A stretch of DNA of 64,000 nt from Coprobacter fastidiosus. Its GTDB lineage: Bacteria > Bacteroidota > Bacteroidia > Bacteroidales > Coprobacteraceae. The notes under the pieces were generated by a model that worked only from the letters and a program-made list of their open reading frames with translations, had not been told where the DNA came from and searched no databases. This document shows positions 1-9,867 of this stretch, piece by piece (the first letter of the stretch is position 1; every line of letters begins with the position of its first letter). The translations under genes were made by a program, and so were the position numbers. The stretch spans positions 186,001-250,000 of the forward strand of contig NZ_AP028032.1 of assembly GCF_030296935.1 (NCBI RefSeq). Direction: 5' to 3'.

Positions 1-716
1 GTGGCATTTACACTGCTGTACTCAAAAGCAAGATCGCAATCATCGGCCATGATGCAGTTTTCCAATATGAGATTTTCGGCATAGCATAATGGTTGAGTGC
101 CAGAAATTTTGCAATTTATAAGACGCAGGTTGCGTGAATGCCAACCTAAATATTCACCGTTTAATTCAGAATCGTAAATTGTTACATTTTCCGTTTCCCA
201 CAAAGCATCTTTCGTAGTAATTTTTGCATTGTGCAGCTCTAAATTTTTCACGTATTGGAATATATATTTGCTGTCACTTTCCAGTCCGTCGATATAAATA
301 TCGTTACAAAACATAAACGGGTAAGTCCCTCCGTGTAGTTTCAAATTTTTTATATTCAGTCTGTTGCACCTCCAAAATACTTCGTCGGCATCTGTTATCT
401 CAACATTGTTTATTTCGATATCGTGCATCTCACGAAACATTTTAGGCGCATCGATCCGAGTATTGGTCATTTTTAAATGATCGGAATACCACAAGGCAGA
501 ACGTCCTCCGATATCGAAAAAGCATCGGTCGATAATAAAACCATGTACGTGCCAAAAAGGATAATTCCCTTCAAATTTGCAATTTATGGCCTCTATGTTG
601 CTGCATTCTTTAATAGCCGATTCTCCGGCATGAATAATCACATTTTCTAAACGAAGGTCATGTGACTCGAATAAGGGGCGTTCGCCCCCGAATTCGGCAT
701 TCGATATAGTTTTCAT
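1..716 (-). CDS. DUF3737 family protein (3' end outside window)
   Basis: The reading frame starts at an ATG at 716-714 (MKTISNAEFGGERPLFES) and stays open to the left edge, so about 238 codons are visible and the C-terminus is missing. The protein is made of short repeating strands rich in N, C and aromatic residues (for example ECSNIEAINCKFEGNYPFW), which fits a right-handed beta-helix-like fold. I recognise the N-terminal signature as DUF3737, a family of unknown function. There is no signal peptide, so it is probably cytoplasmic. It lies 17 bp downstream of the acetyltransferase gene on the same strand and is probably the last gene of that operon. Family assignment is by recognition; function is unknown. 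Confidence 0.8.
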   Translation of the reverse strand, partial: MKTISNAEFGGERPLFESHDLRLENVIIHAGESAIKECSNIEAINCKFEGNYPFWHVHGFIIDRCFFDIGGRSALWYSDHLKMTNTRIDAPKMFREMHDIEINNVEITDADEVFWRCNRLNIKNLKLHGGTYPFMFCNDIYIDGLESDSKYIFQYVKNLELHNAKITTKDALWETENVTIYDSELNGEYLGWHSRNLRLINCKISGTQPLCYAENLILENCIMADDCDLAFEYSSVNA

Positions 717-733
717 TTGTTGTAATTTTAGTG

Positions 734-1303
734 TTATTTATTTTCGATCAATTTGATAAATCGTGCAGGACTTCCGCCTACAATTGTATTAGCCTCTACA
801 TTTTTTGTCACAACCGCTCCTGCTCCGATAATGGCATTATCTCCGATACTGACATCTTGAAGAATAGTTGCATTAGAACCTATCCAGACATTCTTGCCGA
901 GTATAATGGGTGCAGGATAAGTCGTTTTACGGTCTTCCGGAGCTAATCCGTGATTGAGTGTAGCAAACACTACGTTGTGTCCGATTTGGCAACCATCCCC
1001 GATTGTTATTCCCCCGTGGTCTTGGAAATGGCAACAAGCGTTGATAAATACATTCTCACCTATGGAAATATTCTTTCCGAAATCAGTATAAAATGGAGGG
1101 AACACTCGAAGTGTCTGCGGAACAGAATAGCCAAACAGTTCGGAAAGTAATTCTCTGACTTTATCGGGAACATGATATGCCGTATTCAGCCGGAATGTGA
1201 TGCGCCTCGCTTCATTGCTCATATCATCCATGAAGTGATGAATCTCCTCTGTATTAAGAGCCTTACGTGCTTTTACATATGCTTTGAAACTTTCGATAGT
1301 CAT
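734..1303 (-). CDS. Sugar O-acetyltransferase (maltose/galactoside acetyltransferase type)
   Basis: This 189-residue protein has the N-terminal helical cap seen in maltose and galactoside acetyltransferases, followed by a left-handed beta-helix of hexapeptide repeats (ITIGDG, VWIGSN, VSIGDN, AIIGAG). The segment FATLNHG holds the histidine expected to act as general base in acetyl transfer from acetyl-CoA to a sugar hydroxyl. The end GGSPARFIKLI is typical of the family, and the length is normal. The cytoplasmic substrate cannot be read from sequence. It sits 14 bp after the flavodoxin lipoprotein gene and 17 bp before the DUF3737 gene, which suggests one transcript. Confidence 0.9.
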   Translation of the reverse strand: MTIESFKAYVKARKALNTEEIHHFMDDMSNEARRITFRLNTAYHVPDKVRELLSELFGYSVPQTLRVFPPFYTDFGKNISIGENVFINACCHFQDHGGITIGDGCQIGHNVVFATLNHGLAPEDRKTTYPAPIILGKNVWIGSNATILQDVSIGDNAIIGAGAVVTKNVEANTIVGGSPARFIKLIENK

Positions 1304-1317
1304 ATTAATTAGTCATA

Positions 1318-2346
1318 TTATTGTTGTTCGATTTTTACTTGTATATCTCCATCAATGCTTAAAGCCTCGATATCATTACCGTTTATATGTCCTATTTTTA
1401 TCAGATCATTACTATGTGACCAATTTTTGCAGAAAATGGCGACATTTCCCCATGGAACATAAATAGTAATGTCGCCGGGTATGGGAGTACAACCGCGAGT
1501 AACACCTTCGGTTGTCAAGGTTGGAGAAGGATAGAAGATTTTTTCGGTTGTATTATTGTAGTCATTTAACGTTACTTCCAATGGCAGACGGGAAAGAAAA
1601 TCTTGTGCAGCTGCGTTGTCTTCCATTGTTGCGGTAATGGTGCGGTTACCGATCTTGATGTTTATATTTTGAGAAGAACTCTCCGGTATATCCGATTCCT
1701 CCCGATCAGCACCTATTCTGTCAAGCCATTCAGTAATACGGCTCTCCATTTGCGGAAGGGTTGAAGAGGTCAACAGTAATGACTGCTCGATCAGGATAGA
1801 CTCGGTACAGATCGATCGTGCTTCGTTAACAGAGGAGGCAATATCGCTGCTGCCGCTTGTAGCAAACAGGGCTATTTGTTTTCCGGAAAGTTTTGAAGCA
1901 TGTTGGCGCAAAAAACTCTGCATCGGTGTTGCCATGCTTCCGTACCAGATCGGATAGCCGATAAATATAATGTCATAATTGTCAAAATTATCGACAGAAG
2001 TTTTGATAGCAGGATAATTGCCTTGGCGGATTTCTTCTAATTCTTTTTGTGCTCGATTGAGTATAGAATTATAGTCATCATCGTAGGGAATCTGAGGTTC
2101 AACCTCTAAAATATCGCAATCGAGTATTGATTGAATCGTTTGTGCCACATGTTCGGTATTATTTGTACGTGAACTGTAAAGGACTAAATAATGTCCATTT
2201 TTTCCGGAGATAGGTGTATCGGTTTTATCGTTATTCTCATTTCTGTTTTCTGTTTGTTCCGAAATAAACGATTCATCTGATTTTCCACAGGCTGTTATTG
2301 ATAGAACAATAAACAGCAGAAATAAAATTGATAAATTTTTTTTCAT
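1318..2346 (-). CDS. Lipoprotein with flavodoxin and cyclophilin-like domains
   Basis: The 342-residue product begins with a lipoprotein signal (MKKNLSILFLLFIVLSITAC; the Cys follows LSITA). Residues about 53-205 look like flavodoxin: an FMN-phosphate loop (YSSRTNNTEHVA), a central strand (YDIIFIGYPIWYGSMATP) and an FATSGSS segment. Residues about 225-342 match the cyclophilin-like domain that often accompanies such flavodoxins in gut anaerobes (TATMEDNAAAQDFLSRLPLE and GDITIYVPWGN). The role is probably in redox chemistry at the membrane, but the partner is unknown. It is the first gene of a three-gene minus-strand operon, and a TATTTTTG -7-like box lies about 90 bp upstream. Confidence 0.82.
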   Translation of the reverse strand: MKKNLSILFLLFIVLSITACGKSDESFISEQTENRNENNDKTDTPISGKNGHYLVLYSSRTNNTEHVAQTIQSILDCDILEVEPQIPYDDDYNSILNRAQKELEEIRQGNYPAIKTSVDNFDNYDIIFIGYPIWYGSMATPMQSFLRQHASKLSGKQIALFATSGSSDIASSVNEARSICTESILIEQSLLLTSSTLPQMESRITEWLDRIGADREESDIPESSSQNINIKIGNRTITATMEDNAAAQDFLSRLPLEVTLNDYNNTTEKIFYPSPTLTTEGVTRGCTPIPGDITIYVPWGNVAIFCKNWSHSNDLIKIGHINGNDIEALSIDGDIQVKIEQQ

Positions 2347-2437
2347 TGTTTTTATTTTTGTAGTTAATATTCAACTTATGTTTTGAGGTAGAGTTTGGAA
2401 AATTTTTAAGTTTATGTTTTCGTTCATTATTGTATGA

Positions 2438-2445
2438 CAAAAATA
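2438..2445 (-). promoter_or_regulatory. Putative -7 promoter box for the flavodoxin operon
   Basis: On the minus strand these bases read TATTTTTG, an exact match to the Bacteroidetes -7 consensus TAnnTTTG. They lie about 90 bp upstream of the lipoprotein start codon. No convincing TTTG -33 element is present at the usual 19-21 bp spacing, so this is a candidate only. Confidence 0.4.
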
Positions 2446-2673
2446 GAGAGTCTTAAAAAGAACTTTTGTAGATAAATTATCGGTTTGTTTAACCAAATTA
2501 CGGATTATTGTTTGAAGGAAAATCAGGAAGAAGTCTCATAAGTAATGTCTTTTTGGGGGGGACATACTCGCTCAATAGGGGATAAAAGATGTGTAAAAAC
2601 GCATAAGATTTTAACTTCTAATACGAAACAAACATAAACATAGCGTAAAGATTAATCTGTAAAGGAAATATGT

Positions 2674-2714
2674 TCTGATAATATTTTCTTATTGGAAAAT
2701 TTATGGACAGCTTC
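2674..2714 (+). repeat. Degraded end of the MITE-like repeat
   Basis: About 40 bp here (starting TCTGATAATATTTTCTTATT and ending GGACAGCTT) resembles the right end of the element at 47814-47973 (TCTGATAGTATTTTTTATTG ... AGACAGCTC). The left end expected about 160 bp upstream is not convincingly recognisable, so this is read as a decayed or partial copy. Confidence 0.4.
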
Positions 2715-2838
2715 TTCATACTCTTAATAAGAGTTCTATCGAGAGAGAAACAGTAATAAATAAATTTTTTAATTATAGGCACGATATGTTATTTTATTAT
2801 TTTAACATAGTAAATCCGATTAACAAAGATTAAACAGG

Positions 2839-2846
2839 TAAGTTTG
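2839..2846 (+). promoter_or_regulatory. Putative -7 box for the cobalamin-controlled transcript
   Basis: TAAGTTTG matches the Bacteroidetes -7 consensus TAnnTTTG. It ends just before the first conserved riboswitch bases, so transcription would start at the natural 5' end of the aptamer. The -33 region does not match well. Confidence 0.5.
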
Positions 2847-2849
2847 CAT

Positions 2850-3041
2850 TCGTATTGGTTCGCCTGCGTTTTTCTGCTCAGGTGATTAAAAGGGAATCAG
2901 GTGCAAGTCCTGAACAGTCCCGCTGCTGTAATTCTCGTTGATTCCGGACATTCATGTCACTGGGAAAATCGAAAGGCTCGTTTCGATTATGCTGGGAAGA
3001 CGTCCGAAAGAGGAGAGATAAGTCAGAAGACCTGCCGTACA
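2850..3041 (+). ncRNA. Cobalamin (B12) riboswitch
   Basis: The conserved aptamer core is visible. GGGAATCAGGTGCAAGTCC begins at 2892 and is followed by TGAACAGTCCCGCTGCTGTAA. A CACTGGG segment lies near 2958, and the B12 box AGTCAGAAGACCTGCC is at 3021-3036. These occur in the order and spacing of a classical cobalamin riboswitch. It lies about 170 bp upstream of the giant secreted protein gene, with nothing but leader in between, so cobalamin should repress that gene. The regulated gene is not an obvious transporter, which makes the pairing notable. Confidence 0.95.
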
Positions 3042-3211
3042 TTTTCAGAATATCTTATGCTTTCGGGGGTTAAAGCAAAGGTAAGTATAAAATGTAACGT
3101 TAACGGGTTACGCTGGCTCTATACTGTATCTTTTCCTATAACTTTTTGTAAGTATAAGTTATTCGGTGATTTGAATATTATGTTTTGATTCAAATAATTG
3201 TTTAATTTAAA

Positions 3212-6200
3212 ATGCTTATGAAAAGAATTATTACATTCTTGATTGCTTTTGCGTTTTTATGCAAGGTGGGGTCGGTTTGGGGACAAACAACCTCAGTCAT
3301 GATGCCGTATGGCGATGACTATGACAATCCGAAAACCGTTACGGTAACCGATCCGATAACATTTTATGATAGCGGCGGAAGCTCAAGCAATGCCGAATCG
3401 TGGTGTGATTATCCGTCATCGGTATGTTTTGTGCCGGGAAATGCAGGCGAAGTTATAGAAGTCTCTTTTGAAACAGTCGATGTAAAATCTGCTCAATTTA
3501 GAATTTATGACGGTTTTGTCGATGTCGGTTATGATGATTTACCCGACGGAGACAAAGGTGTAATTGCAGCAAATTCTGTTTTTCAGTCGGCTTCTCCTGA
3601 CGGGAAAATGACAGTCGGCTATTATTGTCCGGGAATGTCGGGTACAGGCTGGAAAGCGGTCGTGAAAAGCGTATCTCTTAAAGATATGATAATCGGTGAA
3701 TGCATCGCTCTTTCTACGGGCGTTTCTTCCGTTCCAGTAGGTTCGGAATGTCAACCGATAATGCTCATTAACGTAAAGGCGGAAGGAAGCCTTAATCCGT
3801 TAACGGTAAGTGAATTATCTTTTAATCTTAACGGTACGGTTTCTGTCTCGGATTTACAGAATTTAAAAGTTTATTATTCGGGAAATAAATTACAGTTTAA
3901 TGATGCTCATCTTTATGCTTCCGGATCATCAGGTAGTTCCGATATTAAGGCATCCGGATCGCAAGAACTTGTATCGGGAAATAATTATTTTTGGTTGGTA
4001 GGAGATGTAACGGCGGCGTCTGTTGTCGGGAATAAAATAGTGGCACAATGTACGTCGATAAAGGTTGCCGGAAACGAGGTGCTTGAGACCCCGATTGCTT
4101 CTGTAGGAGAAGTTTATATTGGCAGTGAATTGAGCATGTCTGCGATGTGGCAGAATTGTTATGTAGGCCAGACATCTTTGAATTTTTATGATGATGGCGG
4201 GCCTGACGGAAAAATATCGGAGGGTTTTAAAGGGCAGACGACTTTTATACCTTCGACATTGGGTAGGCGGATTCAAATTGAATTCAAGAAAGTGGCATTA
4301 TTCAGTACCACGACCAGCGATAAAAGCGATATACTAAAGGTGTATAACGGTAAATCGGTAAATGAGGCTGACTTGAATATTCAAATTTCCAATGGAGATA
4401 TAATTACGGTAACATCTTCTTCAGACGATGGAGCATTGACTGTTGCGTTGACCAGTGTAACGGGTGCATTGTTCGGGGATGGTTTTGAAGCCGTAGTTTC
4501 TGAGGTCGAGCCCAAAGAAATGACTGTGAAATCTATTGTTGCAGCACAATATACCGACGGAACAATTATGGCTGGAGATCTTTTACAACCTATATTGTCA
4601 TTGAATATACAGACAGAGAATATCTTTCCTATAATAGCGCAGACTTTTAAGTTTACTACATCCGGAACGACTAATACTGCAGATGTGACAAAAGCATCGG
4701 TCTATTATACGGGTAAAAAAGCGGAATTCGGTTCTTCTAATAAAATAGGAGAGGTTATTTTAAACGGTAGTTCTGATTTTGAAATAACCGGTTGTACTCA
4801 GGAACTGGGAGAAGGAAACAACTATTTTTGGTTGGCATACGATATAGATCCGAGAGCTGTAGCCGGAAATAAAATCGATGCGGGATGCACCGCTGTTGTC
4901 TTGTCGGGTAAGGAAGAGATTATTGCCGATACCAATCCGGAAGGCGACCGTACGATAAAAAATGAATACGTTTCTACGGTAGGAACATTTGAAAAAACGA
5001 TTTATGGTAGTTGGACTTATACGCATACCCCCAAAAAGTATGGTAGTGGATATGAAGCTGTACAGGGAAATCAAATCGTTACATTTATTCCGTATTCTGA
5101 AGGTAAAATTATAGAATTGGAGTATCAGGATTTTGCCGTGAGTGCAAGCTCTGGATATTATGGAGTGGATGCTACTTATATAATTTATAGCGGTAAAGGA
5201 ACGACCGGAGAAGTATTGTGGAAAGCAAATACCGCAGATAAGCGAAAAAACGGGCCGGAAACTATTATTCGTTCTAAATCGGAAGACGGAGCTGTCACTG
5301 TTCTTTTCAACGCCAATGATTCGTTTTATAATGCAGACGGCTGGCATGCTTTTGTAAGAGAATATCAATCGAAAGATATGTCATTCGACGGGATAGATGT
5401 CGTGCAGGCAAGTTCGGACTTTGTAGCTGGAGGTACTGCCGATCAGGAAATTTTGTGGTTTAAGATAGTGACCGGAGGCGATAAAAACCCGTTGCCTTTA
5501 AATAAAATTGCTGTCGATCTGAAAAACTGTCAATCTTGTGTAGATAAAGTCTCCGTTTATTATACAGGTAAGAATGATGCGTTTGCAACAACAAATAAAA
5601 TCGGCAGTGTCGATGTTGACGGTTCTGTCGGGAATCTGGAGATTCTTGTGTCGTCTGACTTTATTCTGGAAGAAGGAGATACTTATTTTTGGATAACTTA
5701 CGATGTCAAAGTCGGAGCTACACCATCACAGAAGTTAGATGCAAAATTACTGTCGGTTACCATAAATAATGTTTTGCAATCAGTCGAAAACGGAGATCCG
5801 GAAGGCGATCGGGAAATAAAGAATGTTTGTCTGTTACCGGTATCGGGACATGATACAATCAATGTGGGAGATTTTCCTTATGTTTGTTATGATGACGGAG
5901 GTGCAGACGGAGAATATAGTGAGACCCAAGAAGGTGCTTTGACATTTGTTCCGAAACCGGGAGATGTAATAAAGCTGACATTCAAACGGTTCAAGACCAG
6001 TGTCCGTGATTATTTGGAAATATACGATGGTACAGGAGTCGAGAATGAAAATTTATTGGTGAAATATGATGGAGATCTGAATGAAAGTTTACCGGAATCG
6101 ATTATCTCTAAGGCAGAAGACGGTTCTTTGACAATCAGATTTAACAGAACGGGATACATAGTCAATGACGGTTGGGAGATAGAGGTGAGCTCTTATACGC

Positions 6201-9200
6201 TGAAACCGTTGAGCTGTGGTACAGTGAAGGCGACATCTGTTAATGAAAAAAGTGAACTTTTGGGTGGTTCTCTGAATGAAAAAATGCTTAAGGTTGCCGT
6301 AGAAGCTATCGGAGATAGAGGTTCGTTTGTTGTGGATGAACTTTCATTCGGAGTGACGAATTCAGAGAGTTTGATGAATACGAAAGTTTATTTTACCGGT
6401 ACGAGTGATGTATTCAGTCCTGAAAGTCAGTTTGGCACAGAACAAACGGGCGATACTCCGGTATTTACGGGAGAACAGAGTATTTCAGCACCCGGAACTT
6501 ATTATTTTTGGCTGACTTGTGATATAAGAAGCGATGCTGCAATCGGAACGGCATTGAGCTTTGTTCAATCCGGTATCAAGGTTAATGGAAATCCATTTGC
6601 AATAGAATCGTCGGAAATTGCAAATCTGAAAATTAAAGATGGATTCCATGGTACGCATACTATCGGAGAGAATGGGAAATATAAAACTATTACTGCTGCA
6701 GTCGAAGCAATGAAAGATGGTATAAATGGTGCTGTCGTTTTTGAATTAGAAAACGGAATCTACAATGAGGAGGTGATAATTCCTGAAATTCCGGGAGCTT
6801 CTGCTGCGAATACGATTACATTGAAATCTAAAAGTGGAAATTATAGCGATGTGACGATTACGGCAGAAAACCATTCCGGAGGATATGACGAACAAAACTC
6901 GGCTGTAATGACCATATTCGGAGCTGATTATTTGACGGTAGAAGGAATTACTTTTACTAATCCTGATAATACATATTATTATTTGATGGATGTGAAAAAT
7001 GCAAGTAATTATGTTACTATTCGGAATTGTTATTTTAAAGGAGAGGTCATGACTTCTGAACCTGTTACATCAGATCCTCATAAATTATTGCATACGAATT
7101 TTGTAAATCAAGCTGTAGAAAATACTCCGGATACCTATATGACCGTTGAGGGCAACCTTTTTGAAGGAGGTTATATTGCGGTTCAGGCAGGTGGAGCAAA
7201 TCCGACAGATACGAATAAAGGAACGAAGATTATCGGAAATACGTTCAGGAATCAATGGAGTAAAGCGATTTATCTGAATTATGATGTAGATGGAGTTATA
7301 GAGAAAAACGTGATTAGCAGCAACTGTTCATCGAAAAAAGAATATAATGGGATAGATATGAATACTTGTTATAATACGGTTGTGCGGAATAATGTGATAT
7401 CTGCGACAATGCCCTATATCTGCGGCATAAAGCTGAGACCTGTTTCCGGTTCAGAAGAAAAGCACTTCCGCGTATATAATAATGTATTGAATCTGAAATC
7501 TTTGACATCATCGGATAATGCGTATGCAATTTCGGTAACCGGAGGCTCTACGACAAATAAAATCAGCTTTGTGGATATTGTGAACAATACGATACGTTTG
7601 AGTGGAAATAATACCGAAAAATGTGCCGGAATATATAATATTTCCAATTTCAGCGAATCGATTACGGTACAGAACAATATTATACAAAACGAAGCCGGCG
7701 GTTATGTTTATTGGATAAACAGCAAGCCGCTGAAAGCAACGACGCTCAATAATAATGCTCTTTATACTTCCGGAACTGTTTTTGCGAAAAATTATACTAC
7801 GATCGAGAATTGGTTGACCGGTTCTAAAGAATCTAATAGTATTAATCAAAAAGTGACTTTTCAGTCAGACGAAATACTTGCATTGAAAACTTTGGACGGC
7901 CTTAATGCCGGTATTCCGTTAGATTTTGTTGCTACCGATATTGTCGGAAATGTGCGTGATACGGAACTCCCGACTATCGGAGCTTATGAATTTGTTGTAG
8001 CAGAATTGCCGGCGATGGAATCCGGATATCCGGTTTTGTCAGGAGATGTGACTTATAATTCGGCGGTTGTTACTGTCAAAGTAACGGCTAATGCAGAAGT
8101 CTATTATTTATTAAAGAATGACGAAAAAGAGCCTTCTGTGGAAGATGTTATTGCTGCCGATAATAAAGTTTCGCTTTCTAAAGGACAGGAAACAGCAATC
8201 CCGTTGACCGAATTGAAACAGCATACTGAATATTATGCGTTTTTTGTTTTGAAAGGTTTGGCAGACGGTCAATTATCAGAGGTTATCGCTATGAGCGCCT
8301 TTACAACAGTTTATGCACCGACATCTGTGTCCACATTTGAAGATGTAACCGTTACGGAAACCGGATTTGAAGATGGAACGGCTCGATTCAATGGTTTTGT
8401 CGTAGAAGAGATTACTGATGGAATAGAAGATAGCCGGAAAGCAGCAAAACTCCAAACAGAAGGAACTGTTACTTTGATAAATACTTCTGATGGATTGATA
8501 TTGACCGGATTTTATTTGAAGTCGGATGCCGATGTTACAATATCTGCATCAAAAGGTCAACTTGAGATTTCTACCCGGACTATAGCTTCGACTCAGGATC
8601 GGTGGATATATTACAGTTTAAAAGAATGGGGAGAAATAACTTCTATAACTTTAAGTAGTAAGGGTAATGTTTATATAGATAATTTCAGCGGTAACCCCCA
8701 AAAACTGATGGTAACGGCAGACGATAAGACTGTTTCGGAAGGTGAGTCCGTAATTTTGACAGCCGATGTTTCAGGAGGAGTTTCTCCATATACATATAGC
8801 TGGAGAAACTCGAAGAATGAAATCCTTTCCACTGAAGAACAGTATTCTTTTGTTCCTCAGGAATGCGGCGACTATACTTTGACTGTGACGGATGCTTGGG
8901 GTGAAACTGCAACGATAACGGTTCGGGTAATTGTAACCGGAGAAGCTGCTGCCGCAACTTTTGAAAATTTATATCTTGATTCTGAAAGCTATTGGATGGG
9001 TGATCCGGAAGAATCTATGAGTTCATTTGTAAGCGGTTCTTATAAATTCTCTAATTATTATGAGCCGGATTATGCAACATGGGCTTATTTCGGTTATTCA
9101 AATGTGACTTCAACGGTTTATAATCCGGCGGATTTCCCTTCGAATCAATTTGGGGCGGCAGCCGGTAGCGGGGTACATGAATCTGAAAATTATGCGGTTG

Positions 9201-9856
9201 CGTATGCTTCAAGCTATTTTGGTCCGACGCAGGTTGAAGTCTTGAATAATCCGGAGGGAGATGTTGTCAAAGGCTGTTATGTAACGAATACAGCTTGGGT
9301 GAAATATGTAACGGAACAGGGTACGGGAATGAACTCGAGCGGGAAGGAAGATGCGAATCTGCCGTTTACTATCGGGGATTATTATAAAATAATAGCTACC
9401 GGAGATAATGGTAATTCGGCAGAATTTTATCTGGTAGATTACCGGAATTCGGCAGAAGGAATCGTTGTAGATACTTGGGAGTGGTTTGATTTAACTTCTT
9501 TAGGGAAGGTCAAGAAAATCACTTTTACGGTGGACGGCTCTCGAAAAAATGATTGGGGAACGACTATCCCGACATATTTCTGTCTGGACGATTTCAATGG
9601 GTCGGAAAGTATACCTGAAGGTCTGTCGAATTCGGATACCGATAATTGTAAAGTGTATCTTTCGGGTGACATGTTGAGATTCGAGCAATGTTCAGGATAT
9701 ACATTCAGCATATACAATATCAATGGAACTTTGTCGGATAAATTCAATATAGATGACGATTATCAGACCATCCGGTTAAATAAGAAAAAAGGTCTTTATA
9801 TCGTTGTCGGAATGAATGGAAAGAACACGATTACTCGTAAGATACAGTTACGGTAA
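3212..9856 (+). CDS. Giant T9SS-exported multidomain protein under B12 control (CUB-like, beta-helix, DUF4465)
   Basis: This 2214-residue protein starts with a signal peptide (MLMKRIITFLIAFAFLCKVG...). The first ~1140 residues are four alternating pairs: a CUB-like module (motifs such as FYDDGGPDGKISEGFKGQTT and LKVYNG) and a module resembling the N-terminal domain of BNR-repeat sialidases (motifs such as VYYTGKKAEFGSSNKIG and NNYFWLAYDI). Residues ~1143-1600 look like a right-handed beta-helix with NN-rich rungs. A fibronectin-III-like domain, a jelly-roll-like segment and an Ig/PKD-like domain (~1830-1905) follow. Residues ~1913-2140 match DUF4465. The last ~70 residues (ending GLYIVVGMNGKNTITRKIQL) form a type IX secretion sorting tail. 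It is probably cell-surface or secreted. Regulation by the upstream cobalamin riboswitch suggests a role in corrinoid capture, but this is inference. Confidence 0.85.
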   Translation: MLMKRIITFLIAFAFLCKVGSVWGQTTSVMMPYGDDYDNPKTVTVTDPITFYDSGGSSSNAESWCDYPSSVCFVPGNAGEVIEVSFETVDVKSAQFRIYDGFVDVGYDDLPDGDKGVIAANSVFQSASPDGKMTVGYYCPGMSGTGWKAVVKSVSLKDMIIGECIALSTGVSSVPVGSECQPIMLINVKAEGSLNPLTVSELSFNLNGTVSVSDLQNLKVYYSGNKLQFNDAHLYASGSSGSSDIKASGSQELVSGNNYFWLVGDVTAASVVGNKIVAQCTSIKVAGNEVLETPIASVGEVYIGSELSMSAMWQNCYVGQTSLNFYDDGGPDGKISEGFKGQTTFIPSTLGRRIQIEFKKVALFSTTTSDKSDILKVYNGKSVNEADLNIQISNGDIITVTSSSDDGALTVALTSVTGALFGDGFEAVVSEVEPKEMTVKSIVAAQYTDGTIMAGDLLQPILSLNIQTENIFPIIAQTFKFTTSGTTNTADVTKASVYYTGKKAEFGSSNKIGEVILNGSSDFEITGCTQELGEGNNYFWLAYDIDPRAVAGNKIDAGCTAVVLSGKEEIIADTNPEGDRTIKNEYVSTVGTFEKTIYGSWTYTHTPKKYGSGYEAVQGNQIVTFIPYSEGKIIELEYQDFAVSASSGYYGVDATYIIYSGKGTTGEVLWKANTADKRKNGPETIIRSKSEDGAVTVLFNANDSFYNADGWHAFVREYQSKDMSFDGIDVVQASSDFVAGGTADQEILWFKIVTGGDKNPLPLNKIAVDLKNCQSCVDKVSVYYTGKNDAFATTNKIGSVDVDGSVGNLEILVSSDFILEEGDTYFWITYDVKVGATPSQKLDAKLLSVTINNVLQSVENGDPEGDREIKNVCLLPVSGHDTINVGDFPYVCYDDGGADGEYSETQEGALTFVPKPGDVIKLTFKRFKTSVRDYLEIYDGTGVENENLLVKYDGDLNESLPESIISKAEDGSLTIRFNRTGYIVNDGWEIEVSSYTLKPLSCGTVKATSVNEKSELLGGSLNEKMLKVAVEAIGDRGSFVVDELSFGVTNSESLMNTKVYFTGTSDVFSPESQFGTEQTGDTPVFTGEQSISAPGTYYFWLTCDIRSDAAIGTALSFVQSGIKVNGNPFAIESSEIANLKIKDGFHGTHTIGENGKYKTITAAVEAMKDGINGAVVFELENGIYNEEVIIPEIPGASAANTITLKSKSGNYSDVTITAENHSGGYDEQNSAVMTIFGADYLTVEGITFTNPDNTYYYLMDVKNASNYVTIRNCYFKGEVMTSEPVTSDPHKLLHTNFVNQAVENTPDTYMTVEGNLFEGGYIAVQAGGANPTDTNKGTKIIGNTFRNQWSKAIYLNYDVDGVIEKNVISSNCSSKKEYNGIDMNTCYNTVVRNNVISATMPYICGIKLRPVSGSEEKHFRVYNNVLNLKSLTSSDNAYAISVTGGSTTNKISFVDIVNNTIRLSGNNTEKCAGIYNISNFSESITVQNNIIQNEAGGYVYWINSKPLKATTLNNNALYTSGTVFAKNYTTIENWLTGSKESNSINQKVTFQSDEILALKTLDGLNAGIPLDFVATDIVGNVRDTELPTIGAYEFVVAELPAMESGYPVLSGDVTYNSAVVTVKVTANAEVYYLLKNDEKEPSVEDVIAADNKVSLSKGQETAIPLTELKQHTEYYAFFVLKGLADGQLSEVIAMSAFTTVYAPTSVSTFEDVTVTETGFEDGTARFNGFVVEEITDGIEDSRKAAKLQTEGTVTLINTSDGLILTGFYLKSDADVTISASKGQLEISTRTIASTQDRWIYYSLKEWGEITSITLSSKGNVYIDNFSGNPQKLMVTADDKTVSEGESVILTADVSGGVSPYTYSWRNSKNEILSTEEQYSFVPQECGDYTLTVTDAWGETATITVRVIVTGEAAAATFENLYLDSESYWMGDPEESMSSFVSGSYKFSNYYEPDYATWAYFGYSNVTSTVYNPADFPSNQFGAAAGSGVHESENYAVAYASSYFGPTQVEVLNNPEGDVVKGCYVTNTAWVKYVTEQGTGMNSSGKEDANLPFTIGDYYKIIATGDNGNSAEFYLVDYRNSAEGIVVDTWEWFDLTSLGKVKKITFTVDGSRKNDWGTTIPTYFCLDDFNGSESIPEGLSNSDTDNCKVYLSGDMLRFEQCSGYTFSIYNINGTLSDKFNIDDDYQTIRLNKKKGLYIVVGMNGKNTITRKIQLR

Positions 9857-9867
9857 CAGACTCTAAT

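Noticed and set aside
2901-3188. 95-codon ORF upstream of the giant gene
   Set aside because: It lies entirely within the cobalamin riboswitch and leader; its codons are fixed by RNA structure and the product has no recognisable features.
4760-5368. Minus-strand ORF of 202 codons inside the giant gene
   Set aside because: It is an antisense shadow of the repeat-rich secreted protein, with no start context, signal or family similarity.
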